Source: Ustulina deusta
Taxonomy: Eukaryota; Ascomycota; Sordariomycetes; Xylariales; Xylariaceae
Reading direction: 5' to 3'
DNA: 64,000 bases
NCBI GenBank assembly: GCA_023159155.1
Contig: JAJNNX010000013.1
Span: 682,001 to 746,000, forward strand
This document shows, in pieces, positions 1 through 14,115 of the stretch (its first letter is position 1; the number at the start of each line of letters is the position of its first letter). The notes beneath the pieces are model-generated. The model saw nothing but the letters and a program-made list of their open reading frames with translations, was not told the origin of the DNA and ran no database searches. Made by a program: the position numbers and the translations under genes.

Positions 1-902
1 AGGTTAAAAAAATAGGTAGGCTAATCTGGCTTACTGCAATAGCTGCTTACTAAAAAAAAAAGCAGGCAAATTTGCTTGCTATTTCTAGCAAAAATACAGA
101 CTGCTGCGTTAATTTATATAAAGGCAATAAATATATTAGCTTTAGTTATTCTTTATTTTTTATTAATAATCAAAACTTATATATTAAGAATAGAACTAAT
201 AATAAATAGAACAAAAAAAATATAAATAATAATATTAGCTTTTTTATATATATGTTTAATAAGTTATTTATAAAGCTATTTATATGTTTTTTTGCTTTTT
301 TTTTTTAAAAAGTTAGAATTAAGCTTACGGATCTTAAGATTAAAAAAAATACACTAAACAAAAAAGTTTATTTTTTGTTATATTATATACTTATTTATAA
401 CTAATTCGATTAATTTAAAGCTTTTTTAAATAGCAGTTTTTTTATTTTTTATATTAATAATATTTTATATAAGCTATATAAAAAAGCGTTTAAGCTTAAG
501 CAAGTTTATAAAATTTCTAGGTATATATTCTTTATTTGCTTTATAAAATATATGCCCTATTATAGTAGTAATAATTATAGCTTAAATAATTTTAAGTTTA
601 ATATTTAGATTATATTTTATTTAGTTCTAGTAAATAATATATATTATATTATTTAACTAGTAATTATTATTATTAATAATAACAATTTAAATATATTAAG
701 AAATAGATTAACTATATATAAGTAAAGTATTTATAAGTTATATTATAGATATTATCTATTTAGTATAAAAGTTAATAGTAGCTCGCTTAATAGTAATATT
801 AAAATATATAACTTTTATATTAGTGTTGTCCTAACCGGCCTATATATTAGCATATATAGCAGTATTATTCCAACCAGAAACTTAGGTAGCACTTATATCC
901 CA

Positions 903-1083
903 AGTAGCAGCTTAAATAGCATTATTATTGCTTATAAAACTATTGCCTTAGCTACTATTATTAAATAACCGTATTAGTGCTCCTATGTTCTAAGTAGTAG
1001 CTTAAGTAGTATTATTATTAGTATTATTATTACTTATAAAACTATTGCTCTAGCTACTATTATTAAAAAGCTATATTAGTACT
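903..1083. repeat. Two-copy degenerate direct repeat in the RIP block
   Basis: Two copies of about 80-90 bp, beginning near 903 and 993, share the pattern AGTAGYAGCTTAARTAG, then ATTATTATT, then a CTTATAAAACTATTGC core, CTAGCTACTATTATTAAA and a final TATTAGT. The second copy has an extra ATTATT-type insertion. The stretch 830-900 just before it keeps CCGG and CCAACC, which are unusual for the surrounding DNA. It is probably a tandem duplication that predates the erosion. Confidence 0.5.
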
Positions 1084-4000
1084 TTTATAATATTTAATAT
1101 TATATTTAATACTAAGTCCTAAACAAAAAGCTTTTTAAAAAAAACTATAATAAAAGTCTTACTACTTCTAAAATATTTATATATAAATTTAATACTAAAA
1201 AAGTATTTTTTAATATTATATATAATAATTTTGCGTTATTTATTATTAAGTTTGGTATAAGCAGCAAAAAAGCAATTAGATTGCTTTTTAGTAATACTAT
1301 AGGGTTAATAATAAATAATTATTTTATATTAAATAATAGTTCGGAGCAATAATAAGTTTAATTATTAAGCTTTGTTTTTATTAATCTTTTATTAATTTTT
1401 TTAAAGTATAAAAGTTATAAAATCTATAAAAAAAAAAGCAACTATAGCTGTTTTATAGGGTAGGGCTATAAAATAGCAATATTTGTTTGCTAGCAAACTT
1501 AAAATATAATCTATAAAATAAACTATAATAAAAAAGACTTTAAAGTTATAGTAACAAATATATTTCTAATTAAAATCTATAGCCCAAAAATAAAAAAGCA
1601 AAAAATAGTTATTACTATTTTTATTAATAGTTATATTAGTAATAGCTTTTATTTCTACTTTTGCAGTATTTTTATAAATTGTAGTATTAAAAATAATTAA
1701 AACGTTAGGGTATAATATAGCTTTTATAACTTAAGCAAAATATTTTTTGCTATTAAGCTGTTCGGAAATATTAGAATTAGGGACTTTAAATAGAACAAGC
1801 TTTCTTAAACTTTAAATAGCTTTTTAAAAAAAATATAAAAAAATAAAAATAATAAAAGCAACTAATGCAATATTATCCTATTTTTTGCCTAGTTAATAAT
1901 AGATAGCTATATATTAAAATATATATTTAACTATTTTAGTAAAAATAACAAATAATTTAAAATACTACTATTGCGTAACTATATTTTTAATATGTTGCTT
2001 ATGTTTGTTCTATACTTTTTAGTATTAAAAAAAGAACTATAGCGTTAAGTTCTTAAGCTATTTATTGCAAGCTTTTTTAAAGCTTTTTAAAATAGTTGCT
2101 AAAATAGATTTAAAGTATTGCTTTATATAATTAAACATATAAGATTATCTACTTTTACTAATATTACAAGCTATAGTATAAACTTTTAAAATTTTTTTAA
2201 TAATTATATTAATAGCTTTAGTTTTGCTAACTTTAGTTTTAAGCAAATCGTAGAGCTTATAAAACATATTTATAAATTTAATTTTGTAAAGACTATTAAA
2301 CTAAAAAGTATTAGCTAAATAGTAAAAATATAACAAAAAAAAAAGCTAGGCAGTAAGATAGTTATAATCTATTATATTATAAAAAAGTATTGCTAGGGCA
2401 AGCATAAACTATTATAAAGTGAGCTCTAAAAAGCTGTTCTAATAATAATATTTATAAGCAATAGTATAAAACAAAAAGATTAATTTTTTTTGTAGAGTTA
2501 TAAATATTTAAAAATATTTTTAATATTTAAAAGCAGCATTTTTATAAAGAATAAGTTTATTAAATATACTAAACTTGCTATTTTTAGTATTTTATATAAA
2601 CAGTTTATATAAAAACATATTTTATTTTTTATAGCTTTTTGTAAAAATACTAATTATTTTTTTGCTTTTTTTATTATAGTATAGAATACTAATTTTAAAT
2701 TTGTGTAGTAAATCTAAGTTTGCTATAAGTTTGCTAAAGAAATTGAGTTATTAAATAAAATTGTTAAAAAACGTATTAGTAAGCTAAGTTATATAGTCTA
2801 AATATAATATATAATAAATATTATTTATAGTAGCTAAAATATTTATTATAAACTTAATAAATAGTATATTATATTTTAAAGCTTTTAATAAATTTTTATA
2901 GCTTTGTTTTACTAACTAATTATATATTAAGTTTTTGCTTACTTTAGTAATAGTAAGCTTTTAAATAAAGGCTATATAAAAAAAATAAATATTTATAAAT
3001 ATTTTATATATTTTTATAAACTCTATTTAATATTTATAATAAATATAAATATTTTATATTTTAAATTAAATATTATTAACTTTAATTATATTATAATAAG
3101 CTAGCATACAATTTAATTTAAAAAATAATATATAATTAGAATAATAAAGAAGCACAAACTAAAGGTTTGTTTATTTGAGTTTTTTTTGGCTTATTTTACT
3201 TTTTAAAATATTATAGGTTATAAAATATATTATAATAGCTAAAATATATTTGCTTTTATATTTGCTATGCTTATTAATATAAAGTATTTATTAAAATTGC
3301 TTTATAAAGTTTGTATTATTATTTGGTATAGGTATAATATCTAAAATAGGGTTAATAGTTTTAATAAATAGTATATTGTTATATAGAATAGATTATTACA
3401 AAAGTTCTAGATTGTTTAGAGTACTTGTAAGCAAAATAAAAAAATAAGAATATTTAGGGCAAAAATAATTATTTTTTATATAGTAAATAGTATAAATAAT
3501 ATTTTTTATAAATCTATATTAGGATTTATAATAGCTAAAATGATTATAATAAAAGCAAGAACTATTGTTATAGCAATTAGAGCAAATTATATAATTATGT
3601 TTTATATTGCTATATTTATTACATAAAAAATTCTAATATACTAGATTAATATAAACTTATTTAAAAATATTATTATTAAAGGCTAATTAAACAAATATAT
3701 TATTATATATAAATTAAGTATAATATGTTTTATTAATATTAATACAAATAAGGATATGTTTGATTAGCTTATATTTATTATATTAGGTTTTTTAATACTT
3801 AAGTAATTTAGAAATAGTTTTTTAGTTGTCTAAAATAAAGATTTTAGCTATAATAGTATTAAAAGTAATAGTATTAATCTTACTAAAGTTAAAGAAAAGC
3901 TGGCAAGTTTTGTTTTTTTATAAAAAAAAGAAATATAGGCTATTTGGCAGGGTAATTAGTATATTTATATTTGCTTTAAGCGTAATTTGGTATATATAGA

Positions 4001-6317
4001 ACTTATTATTAGGTCTAATATTAAAATAAATAGCTAAAGTAGTTTAATATATTGTTTTATTACTAAAAAAGTAATAGCTAGGTTTAATAAAATAGATTAT
4101 ATATATATTATTAGTAAAAAATATAGTAATTTATAACTATTAATAAGTAGATATATCTAATAGAATAAGCTAGGTAGTTAGATTATATATAATATAATTA
4201 TGTATTAAAAAAGTAGTACTAAAACTGTCTATTTTAATAGTATTTGGGGCAAATTTAAAAAAAAGTATTATAAATATATAATTTATAATATTATAAAAGC
4301 TATAGATATATAGTAGATAAAAAGTATAAAAACTTAGGAAGCTATATATAAAAGATATAGCTATAATTATAAAGTTAAGTAAGTATAGAAGTAGTAAAAA
4401 AGTAAGGAAATAGTTGGTATAGATAAGTATAAAATATTTAGAGATTTAGTTACTTATATATTTTTATTTTATTAATATATGTATAAAGTAGTAGAAAGCA
4501 CTATAATAAATATGTTAAATATGGCAAACTTAAGGAAAATGCCTGGGTAAGCGTTCAAAAGAGCAATTAAAGTATTAAAATACTTATATAATTATAAAAT
4601 ATATTTAATTAAAACTTTTTATAAATAAGCCTTTTTATTTATACGGACAAATATTATATATATTAGTATTTTTTTATTTTGGCTTTTTAACTAGTTTTAA
4701 ATTTTTTAACGTCCTATTTAAAACAATTAAATAAGTAAAACTAATAAAATATTAATATTATAAAAATATAATTTAACTATAAATATTACTATTTTTATTT
4801 TATTATAATATAATTTTAATAGTTTAAAAATATTAGACTAAAGTATGCTAGCTAGTTCTTATATATATATATTATATTTTATTTATTTAATTTTGTAGTA
4901 TAGCTAGATAGCTATAATAAGAGAATTAGTTAAATATATATATATATAAGCTAAAATCTTTTTAATTATTTATTTTTTAATACTGCTACTTTTAATATTA
5001 TTAAGCTTTAGCTATAGCTTACTAAATGTATTCTTTTTTATTAGCTTAAAATATTTAATAGAAATATCTTACTATTAGTATAGCTAGCTAGGTAATTTAA
5101 TATAATATTTAAGATTACTAAAGCATTTCTTTATAAAGAATAGACCAACTTTACAAAAGCTGAGTTTAGTTTAGTTATTTAAATAATATCTTGATTTGCT
5201 TAGCTTTATAAACTTAATATATATAAAATTATTTTTAGAAATAAAAAGAGGTTTAATGTGCTACTAATTATAATAGATTTTTATTTTTGTTTGTATTAAT
5301 ATTATAATATTAAAAACTTTCTATTAGAATATTTGCTAAGTTTATATATAATTATTACTTAAAAAAGAATTTATAAACAAAAAGGTTTTAAGCTTTTAAT
5401 TATATAATAGCTTATAAAACGTTTTAGTTATAATAACTAATATAAATATATTTAAAATATATATTATATAACTAATATAGTTTTTTTAAACGTTTATATC
5501 TAGTTAGGCCTTAAGTATAGATATTAATAAAGTTTAAAAAACTTAGATTATTTTTTTAATTTAACTATTAGTTTATTAGTAATATAGTATAAATAACTAT
5601 ATAATAATACTGCTTATTTTATATAATATTATTTATAGTTTATTAAAGAATTTGGAGTCTATATTAAATATAAATAAATTAGGTAGCCTTTAGTCTAAAT
5701 AAACTTATTAGATATATAATTAAGCTTAGTTTTTTATATTATATATTAATTTATTAATAATATACTTTGTAAATTTTATAGTCTTATATATAATTATAAG
5801 TATTATATTATTTTTATTTAAAAATATAAGAAGACTAAGAATAAAATCAAAACATAAAATATAGATTAGAATTATAAGCGTATAGATAGGTTATATATTA
5901 TTATAAGGTGGCTTTTTTTTTTTGTTTAATAACTAATAAATTAGATATATATTTATATACTTAATAATATATCTTTTGATTTTAAGGAAATAAATAAAAA
6001 CATAAATAAAATTTATAGTTTATATTATTTTTATATAAGCTTTATAATTATAAGCTAGTTATATAACCTTTGTTTATATAATAGCTAAAATAATAAGCCG
6101 GTTGCTAAAAAGATCTAAGTAATATAATAGTTATATAATTAAATTATAACAAAATATATATAAAGTAATATTAGAGCTTTTAATATTATTTTTTATTATA
6201 TTATATTATTTTTATAGCTGTTTATATATTATTTTAAAAATATGATCTATTTATAGTGTTCTGATTATTTTTTGTTATAGGTTCTTTAATATATAAATAG
6301 ATGTAATAATTATATTT

Positions 6318-6578
6318 TTGTATAACTATAATTTTAGCTCTATATTTGGCACAATAGAAAGGCTTGCTAATAGAATGATTGTCTGTAATGCTAAGGCAGG
6401 CAAGTCCAATGTTGCAAGCTATGCAATAATTGTTTGTGATGCTAAAGCAGGCAAGTCCGATGTTGCAGGCTATGTTTTAACTGGCGTAGCGCTATTTAGA
6501 AATCAAACATGTTGTACTATTAGAAGATGGACTAAGTTTAGAACTAGTGCGGGAGCTGGCGTTAATATTAGATTTTAA
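6318..6578 (+). repeat. Less eroded island with a 51-bp tandem duplication
   Basis: This is the only stretch of the AT block that reads through as an 86-codon frame and keeps near-normal base composition (about 6350-6560). It contains two adjacent 17-codon units, about 6378-6428 and 6429-6479, both reading IVC(N/D)AKAGKS(N/D)V followed by A(S/G)Y. The frame has no recognised domain, and I do not claim it is a gene. It is best read as a piece of a repetitive element that escaped or postdates RIP, since RIP usually spares very short duplications. Confidence 0.45.
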
Positions 6579-9500
6579 GCTTATAGCTAGGCTAGATTTT
6601 AAGCTAGGTCTAAACTTTAAAACTAAAGCTAAGCTTATTAAGCGGGATTTTAAACGTTAGTATTAGCATGCGTATAACTTTTTATAACTATAAAAGTCTA
6701 AATTATAATATTAATAAAAGCTTTAATATTAAGTTTAGTTTTTTTTAAAAAATAAAATAAAATATTTATATTAATTAATATTTTTTCTAGTATATAAAAT
6801 ATTTTAATCTAGTTAATGTATTATAATAAAAATAAGCATTATAAAACTAATCGATTTATATTTTTAAATTATTTAGTAATAGTTTAAAAAACTTAAATAA
6901 TAGTATTATAGTTAGTATAAATATAAATATTATTATAATTAAAATATTAGGTAAGTTTTTTTAATATTTATACTAATTTATACGTTTTTATTTTATATAA
7001 ACTATACTTTTTTTTTATATTTGTAAAAATATAAAAAAAAAAAAAAATAAAGCGCAGTTTGTTATTTTTTTATATTTAATAAAAAGCTAAACTAATACTA
7101 TTTAATTAATTAAAGTTAACTTAGAAAGCAAATAATTTTTTATAATTAAAAAAGGCAAATATAACTATATTATAAATATAAGTTTTAAAAGTTTTTTATG
7201 TTTAAATAGCTTGTTTTTATATTTTATTTTTATATTTAAGTATTGTTTTATATTGCTTTTAAGCTTTTTTTAATATAATACTAGTTTTTTTATTTAGTTA
7301 AAGGGGCAATATTTCTAAAAATAGCTTATAAGTCCTAGCTTATTATACCTGCTTAAAATTAGCTATTTTAAAATAATTTTTAAAACTAAACGTTTTAATC
7401 TAGTTTAAAAATGCTATAATACTAGCAAATTAATAAATATAATAGTACTAATACTTTATAAAGCTAATTTTTTGCTTTAAGTCTTATAAATTATATAATA
7501 TATTAAGCTGTTTAATTATTTTATATTTTTTTTTGTTTATAGAAAGCTTTAAACAGAAAATATACTAGCCGAAAACTTTAAAACTATATTAAATAAAATA
7601 ATATTTTTTTAAAACTATAGTATAACTTAATATAGCTAAAACATTAAAAATAGTATTAAAATGTTTAATATATTTTTTTATAGTTTAGAAAAAAATAATA
7701 ATATTATTAATATAAATAAGTATAAATATTTATAAATATAAGCATAAGAGTTTTTTTATATAATATTAAAAAAAACTAAGAAAAGTTTTAAGTTTTATTA
7801 TTGCAACTATAAATTATTTATAGTTATAGTATAATATAACAAAAGTTGTTTTATATTTATTATAATTTTTGATTTTTTATTAGAAAAAGCTTTTTATAAT
7901 ATTAATAATAATAAAAACTATAGATCTATATAAAGCACTAAATATTTTATTTTGCTAGGGTAGCAGATAAGCGTTACTAATAACCTTAGTATTAACTTTC
8001 TATAAATTAACTACTACGTAAGGTTTGCTTTTATACTAAATAATAAACGTAAGCAATACAATAAAATAAAGTTATTCTAAAAATATAAGTTTAATAACTT
8101 TAGTATTAGCAAATAGTTTAAAAATAGCGTTTATTACGTTGCAATTTTTATAAAATTAAAAATAGAAGTATTAATAAAAATTATTAGTAAAAACGCCTTT
8201 TTTAAATTTAATAAGTATTTTAATCTTATTATTAAAACAGCTAAGTTTAGAACAAAATAAATAAAAATACTTATAAAAAATAAATTTGATCTAAAATATA
8301 ACTTTGGGTTTTTAGTCTAATAGTATGCTTATTTTTAATTTATTAAGTAGCGTTTAAAGCTTAAGCGGATCAGGCAAGTTAAAAAAATAGCTATATTTAT
8401 ACTTATTGTTATTTTTATTATTTTTATTTTTTTGCTTACTTATATTAAAGATTTTAAAAAGAAGTATTATATAAGTATTTTTAGTCTTAAACTCTAAAAA
8501 TATAAAATAGGTCTAAATAAAATTAAAAATATAAATATTTTTGTAAAAGCTAAATAAATCGTTTTTATAAATAAAAATAAAAAATTTGCTAAAATTTGCA
8601 AAATATTAAGTTATATTTTAATTATTTTAAATTAATGCTATAATAAAGTTATATATATTAAATAAAAAATCTGTAATAGCTTAAAAGTAAACAAAGTAAC
8701 TTATAGCTATAATAAGTATATCTAAATAGTTAATAAGTATAGCAATACTTTTGCCTATTTTAATTTTAAAATTAATTGTTGCTTAAATTAGTATTTATTT
8801 ATAATAAAGTTTTGGTTAAGCATTAGGCGCTATAGATATATATATATAGCGTCTAGTGTCTATAATATAAAGTTTGTTATTTTATAATTTGCTACTTTAT
8901 TTAATATATAATAAATATGTTTTAAAAAAGCTTATATTAAAAATTATATTATATAAAAGTTTATTAATAATATAAATTTATTATATTTAGAACTATATTA
9001 ACTTTTTAATATTAAGAAATATAATATTAATATTAGCATAATTTATAATATAGGGCCTTTTATTAATACTTTTAATATTAAAGCTTTATGTAAGTATTTA
9101 AATAAGTATATTTAAGTATATCTATACTAAAAACTCTTTAAATATAAAAGATAGAAGTAAGGCAGTATTTATATATGTTTTTGCTTTATAACCTTAATTA
9201 TAAATAATAATTTTAAAATAAGCAAAGCTTTTTTATTTGTAAGACTTGCTGTTTATAGCATAGGAAAAGGTTATTTTAGCCTTTTTAATATGTTTAAGTA
9301 TATTATAATTAAGTGGTATTTTTTATATTTTAATACGTTCGATTGTTTTGTTTAATATAATAATAGCAGCTAGGTCAAATAATTTAGTAATATTATATAA
9401 AAAAGGCTAGTTTTAATTATTATTAATAATAATTGTTTAATTATTTAAAGTTAGAAATAATAAATTTTTAGATTTGCTAGATTTATTAAATAATAGTTAA

Positions 9501-11063
9501 GTAAAGATTTTAATAATATTATATATTATATTTATAGTTTTAAGTAGTAATAAAAATAGCAATAGAGCTATATTATATAGATCTAACGTAATATCGGCTA
9601 AAAAAAAGGATTATAGAAGCTTTTTTAAAGCTAGCAAAATGTTCTTTTGAAACGCTTGTTTTAATTATTTTTTAGTTTAATAGCGTTACTAGCGCTATTA
9701 AGTTTGTTTTTGTTAGAATTGGGGTTATAATTTAGCTAAAATGTATTAATTTAATTTATAATATGCAGTAAAGTATAAAAGTTTTTTTTGTTTATATTAT
9801 AATAGATTATCTAACTTTTAATTATATAAATTTAAACAATTTTTATTTAAAAAATATTATTAGATATATTGTTTTTGCTTTATTAATTATTATAAAATTG
9901 ATTATTATTTTATTATTAATTATAAAAATAATTATTTCTAAAAAAAGTTTTGGGCTATTGTTTTGCTAGCTTTATGTTTGTTTTTTTAGTTTTAGTTTTA
10001 TTTTATAAAAAAAAAGCTAGAAATTTATTAGTTTAAAAATAAAAAAAGTTTATTATATCTTTAAAAAAACTAGCTTTAATAAAAATAGTTTTAAATAATA
10101 ATAAAAAAAGGTTAGTATATAGATTAGTTATATTAAATTTTATAGTATTATAGTTAAAATTAGTATTTTTTTTAATTAAAGCTTCTAAGTTGCTAATACG
10201 TTTTTTTTAGGCTTAGTAAGCCTTAGTAGATTTATACTAGTTTTTTAATGCTATATATTTCTAACTACTAATTTAATTTTAAATATTTTAAATAATATTA
10301 TTGCTAATTTATAGCTTAACAAATAGTTTAAAATTGCTATTAAAGTATTTAAATACTTGTTTAGTAATATAATCTTTATTTATATAGTTTATTTTATAAT
10401 AATACTTTATTTTAAAGTTAATATAAATTTTAATAAGTTTTTTTTTTTTGTTAGTAAAATTATATTATTTTTTGTTTGCTTGCTATATAATTTTAAGCTA
10501 GTTTTTTTAAAAATATTATTTTAGGTAGTGCTTTGCCTAAATAAGACTTTAAGTAACTTATTGCTTAATGTTTTATATAAGGCCTTTAAATTAGCGTACT
10601 TTAGATAAATTAAAGTTAAGTATAATATTAATGCTAAAATCCCGGAGGACTGCAGTTTTGCTTTATTTTTATTTAAAATGCTTAAGCTTATTAATATACT
10701 AAGTAATTAAAATAGAATTATAATACTTAAATAAAAAAAGCTTTATTATATTATATAGCTACTAAAAGCTATAGTATTAATTATTAAAGTTTTAGCTAAA
10801 ATACTAATTTATTTGCAAATTTTGCTATAATATAGTTAGAACAATTAAAAAAACAGTACTATTTATACTACTATTACTAATTTTATTAAGCGCTAGATTT
10901 TATTATAATAAAAGTTAATTAAGAATTCTAGCTAAAAGCAACGTTTTAAATTAGTTGTTTATATTAGTATTAAAACAAACATCCTAAAAAGGAAATCTAT
11001 TAAAAGTAGTAATTATATTTAGGTAAGCTTGTAGTTATATTAGAGTAACTTAAACCTAGGGCA

Positions 11064-11316
11064 GATATAGCTAAGTTTATAATAAATATAGCTAAATTTA
11101 TAGTAAATATAGCTAAGTCTATAGTAAATATAGCTAAGTTTATAGCAAATATAGCTAAGTCTGCAGCAAATATAGCTAAGTTTGTAGCAAATATAGCTAA
11201 GTCTATAGCAAATATAGCTAAGTTTATAGTAGATATAGCTAAGTTTGCAATAAATATAACTAAATCTATAGCAAATATAACTAAGTTTATAATAAATATA
11301 GCTATTTTTATAGCTA
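11064..11316. repeat. 21-bp minisatellite, about 12 copies
   Basis: A unit of the form TATAGCTAAGTYTATAGYAAA recurs every 21 bp with starts near 11066, 11087, 11108, 11129, 11150, 11171, 11192, 11213, 11234, 11255, 11276 and 11297. Differences between copies are nearly all C/T or G/A, as expected from RIP. Because 21 is a multiple of three, the array stays in one reading frame (seven codons, roughly N-I-A-K-S-A-A before erosion), so it may be the remains of a repeat-containing protein domain. Confidence 0.8.
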
Positions 11317-13362
11317 AGCAGAAGTTTAATACTATAAGAATTCTATTAATGCTTGTTATATTAAAGATATATAAAGCGTATGCAAAGGGGTACCTGGTAG
11401 TATCTATATAAATAAAAAAAGAACAAAAGCTTAAAGAACGCTTGTTATTATAAGTGCAGTAAATATTTAAAATTTATTAAAAGCTTATAAGGCGCTAGTT
11501 ATTATAGAAATAAGCTATAGAACAGAGCTTAGTATCCGAACTATGCTTATTAAATAAAGTAAAAAAAACTAGATAGTAATAAAAAAGCCGAATTATTAAA
11601 TAAAAACGATTAGTTAAGCAGCAAATTTTATAATTAAAAATAAACACTACTAATTTTATAATAAACAAGTTTTTTATTTTTTATTAAAAATTCTTACTAG
11701 TACTATATAGGCTTACAGCTAAACTTTATTTATAATATATTACTATAGTTCTAGATATTTTCTAATAAATATATTATTAATTAATTTATATATTAGTACT
11801 ATATTTTAGATTTTATTTATATAGTTATACTAATTAGCAGGGCTATATTTATTAGCATACATAATACTATAAATTACTAGCTATAATATAAAAATAATAA
11901 ACTTTTATTATAAATTAATACTTAAATAGCAAATATTACTACTAAAATTTATAATAAAGTTTGCTTAAGTTTTTTTTAATACTATAGCTAATAGTTTAGA
12001 ACTATTTTTATTATTATTTATTTTTATATTATTAATAAAAAAAAAGTCTAAAAAAAAAAAATTTAAAACTATAACTTTTTTTTATTTTATATATTATAAG
12101 CTAGAAAGTATATTAGCAAAAAAACTATACTAAAGTTTAATAAATATAGCTTTAAATAGTTTATATAAAAAAAAAAATATAATTATTAATTCTAGCTATA
12201 AAAATACTAGTTTTAATAGTACTACTAATATTTATAGTTCTATCTATATTTAATAAAATATTTATAGCAAACCTAGTTAACCCAAACTATATATAAAACT
12301 AGTAAATAGATTTATAAAATTGTTTTAATTTATATAAAACGTGCTTAAATATACTAGTATAATAAACATTAAAATATTTACTATTTTAGGCAGAACAAAA
12401 TATATTAAAATAAAACAAGCAAAAGTTTAAATTAGAAAAATAATCTAAAAAGTAGTAATATGTTTAATAAAACTTCTAAAAATTTTGTTTATTAGAAATA
12501 AATAAATAATAAAGTTTAAAATTAAAAAATATAAAACAAAAAATAAAATTTAAATAAAATATTTTTGTTTTTTTTAAAAATATAATTTATTTATAGGTTT
12601 AATAATTTTTAATACTTTTGCTATATTTAATAAAGTTTTAACAAATTAACTATAAGTATTACAAAGTTATTTTTTGCTAAGTTTTTTTTTTAAAAATATA
12701 AATAAAAAAATATAGTAAAATATATATTAAAATCTTAAATAATATTACTTAAAAGTTCTTAATATAATTTAATAAACGTATTTAAACTGCTTTTATAATC
12801 AAAATAAATAATTTTAGTTGCTTATAACTTAGTAACAAAGCAGCGATTCAACCTATTAATTATTAATTTAGTTAATCTTTTAATTCTAAATATAAATTTT
12901 ACTAATCCTAACGTTTTAGTATTTTAGAAATTATTTAATTAGCAATAACTAAAGTAGTAGTAAGATTTAGGAACAAGATCTAAAAAGTTAATTAAGCTAT
13001 ATAAGTTGTTTTTTAACTATTTTAATAAGTAAAAACGTTAAAATAATTGCTAGCTATTATATAATAAGTTGTAATTAATATATTATAACGTATAGTACGT
13101 GCTAGCTATATATTACACAAAAAAAAACAATCTAAATAGAACCTAAATATAACTTGCTAAAAAAAAAGATTTCTGTTCTGACTTCTATAGGCAAAGGTCA
13201 AGCTATAGTACAAGATAAGTGGGGCTAAGTTATGTAACACTGACCTAGTCGTATGACGTAACAATCTGTGAGTACCTAGTCAAACAGAAAAAGAGTTACT
13301 ATGGCTAGTAGAACGCGCGAGATATCTGGGCAACTAACTAACAACTACAATTAATTACCTAG

Positions 13363-13764
13363 GTTCTCCTCGAACTGGACGCCTACGCCACATTGTACGG
13401 CAACGCCGGAGGCGGGAGCGACTCCAATCCGGAAGTCTGCTTTGGCGGCGAAGCGGGAGCTAATCTCTTCGCAGCTATCAATGCCCCGTGAGTTTTTTTA
13501 TTTTTATTTTTTTTCTTGTGCATTCCACCCCCGTCCATCCGTCCATCCGTCCACCCTAGAAACAAACATTACACTACCCACTTTCGAATCAAGCATGCTG
13601 ACGCGCTTGTTCGAAAAAAAAAGAACCCTGTTCTCGGTGTCTCTGAGCCAGAATTGGCCGCTGGCGAGTGGAAATTACACGTTTGTTCCGTATACCTGCG
13701 TCCCTCTGATCGACCTGTTCAATACAACGTGTACGGCGTGCTAGGTAGGACTTTGGCGAGTTAG
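13363..13764 (+). pseudogene. 3' part of a gene truncated at the edge of the RIP block
   Basis: Two exons can be read. Exon 13363-13487 is preceded by a CTAAC branch-point sequence (about 13333-13342) and a CCTAG acceptor, and it ends at a GTGAGT donor. The second exon, 13560-13764, follows a CCTAG acceptor and continues in the same frame to a TAG. The joined tail is about 109 residues and contains PEVCFGGEAGANLFAAINAP near its start and GEWKLHVCSVYLRP near its end. No family is recognised. There is no start codon, and the sequence upstream of 13200 is RIP-eroded, so the 5' part appears to be lost. The gene could instead be a chance splice-like arrangement; the clean junctions make that less likely. 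Confidence 0.4.
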
Positions 13765-14115
13765 TTGATGTCGGATCATGTGCGAAGCCGCCAGGTGGAA
13801 TATAAGATGCCAGAACCTCCAGTCCTGGAGGCTTCCATACCAACTCTTCAACATTTGTATGCAATAATTCGAAGAGGAAACCAAGCTGATCGGGGAAACT
13901 GCAATTCTTCTCAATAAAACATCTGACTAGCTGATGGCTATGTGTGTAGAAATAGCAAAGGTGATAGCTAGTATAGAGTCCGGTGGCAGTACCTTAGGCC
14001 AGACTTCTACAACCACAAACGGCTGGATAGATCTGCCCCGGCAATTCTATCCCCTCTAGCCACGGTTCGTATATCCCACCAGCGCTACTTCTCAACATGG
14101 CATATTCCCAATGCC
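13765..14115. other. Spacer between truncated gene and YrdC gene
   Basis: About 350 bp with balanced composition. It should hold the 3' ends of both the plus-strand remnant and the minus-strand YrdC-like gene. I see no further gene, repeat or RNA. Confidence 0.5.

Larger units (their letters stand above)
1..13150. mobile_element. AT-rich RIP-degraded repeat block
   Basis: The block is dominated by A and T with TpA steps everywhere, runs of TATA/TTAT and almost no GC-balanced stretch, and it carries no open frame longer than 86 codons. This is the signature of repeat-induced point mutation, a fungal process that converts C to T in duplicated DNA and leaves TpA-rich, stop-filled relics of transposons. 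The composition changes abruptly near 13150-13180 to balanced DNA. No transposon family can be named because the coding frames are destroyed; local tandem repeats inside it are listed separately. It may act as constitutive heterochromatin. That it derives from several nested elements is inference. Confidence 0.85.

Noticed and set aside
13363..13764. C-terminal part of a second glycoside hydrolase
   Set aside because: The residues do not match the end of GH18 or any other family I can name, so it is left unassigned.
13383..13864. Several 60-100 codon frames on both strands around the truncated gene
   Set aside because: They overlap the exon pair at 13363-13764 in other frames and cross its intron; their translations are low-complexity.
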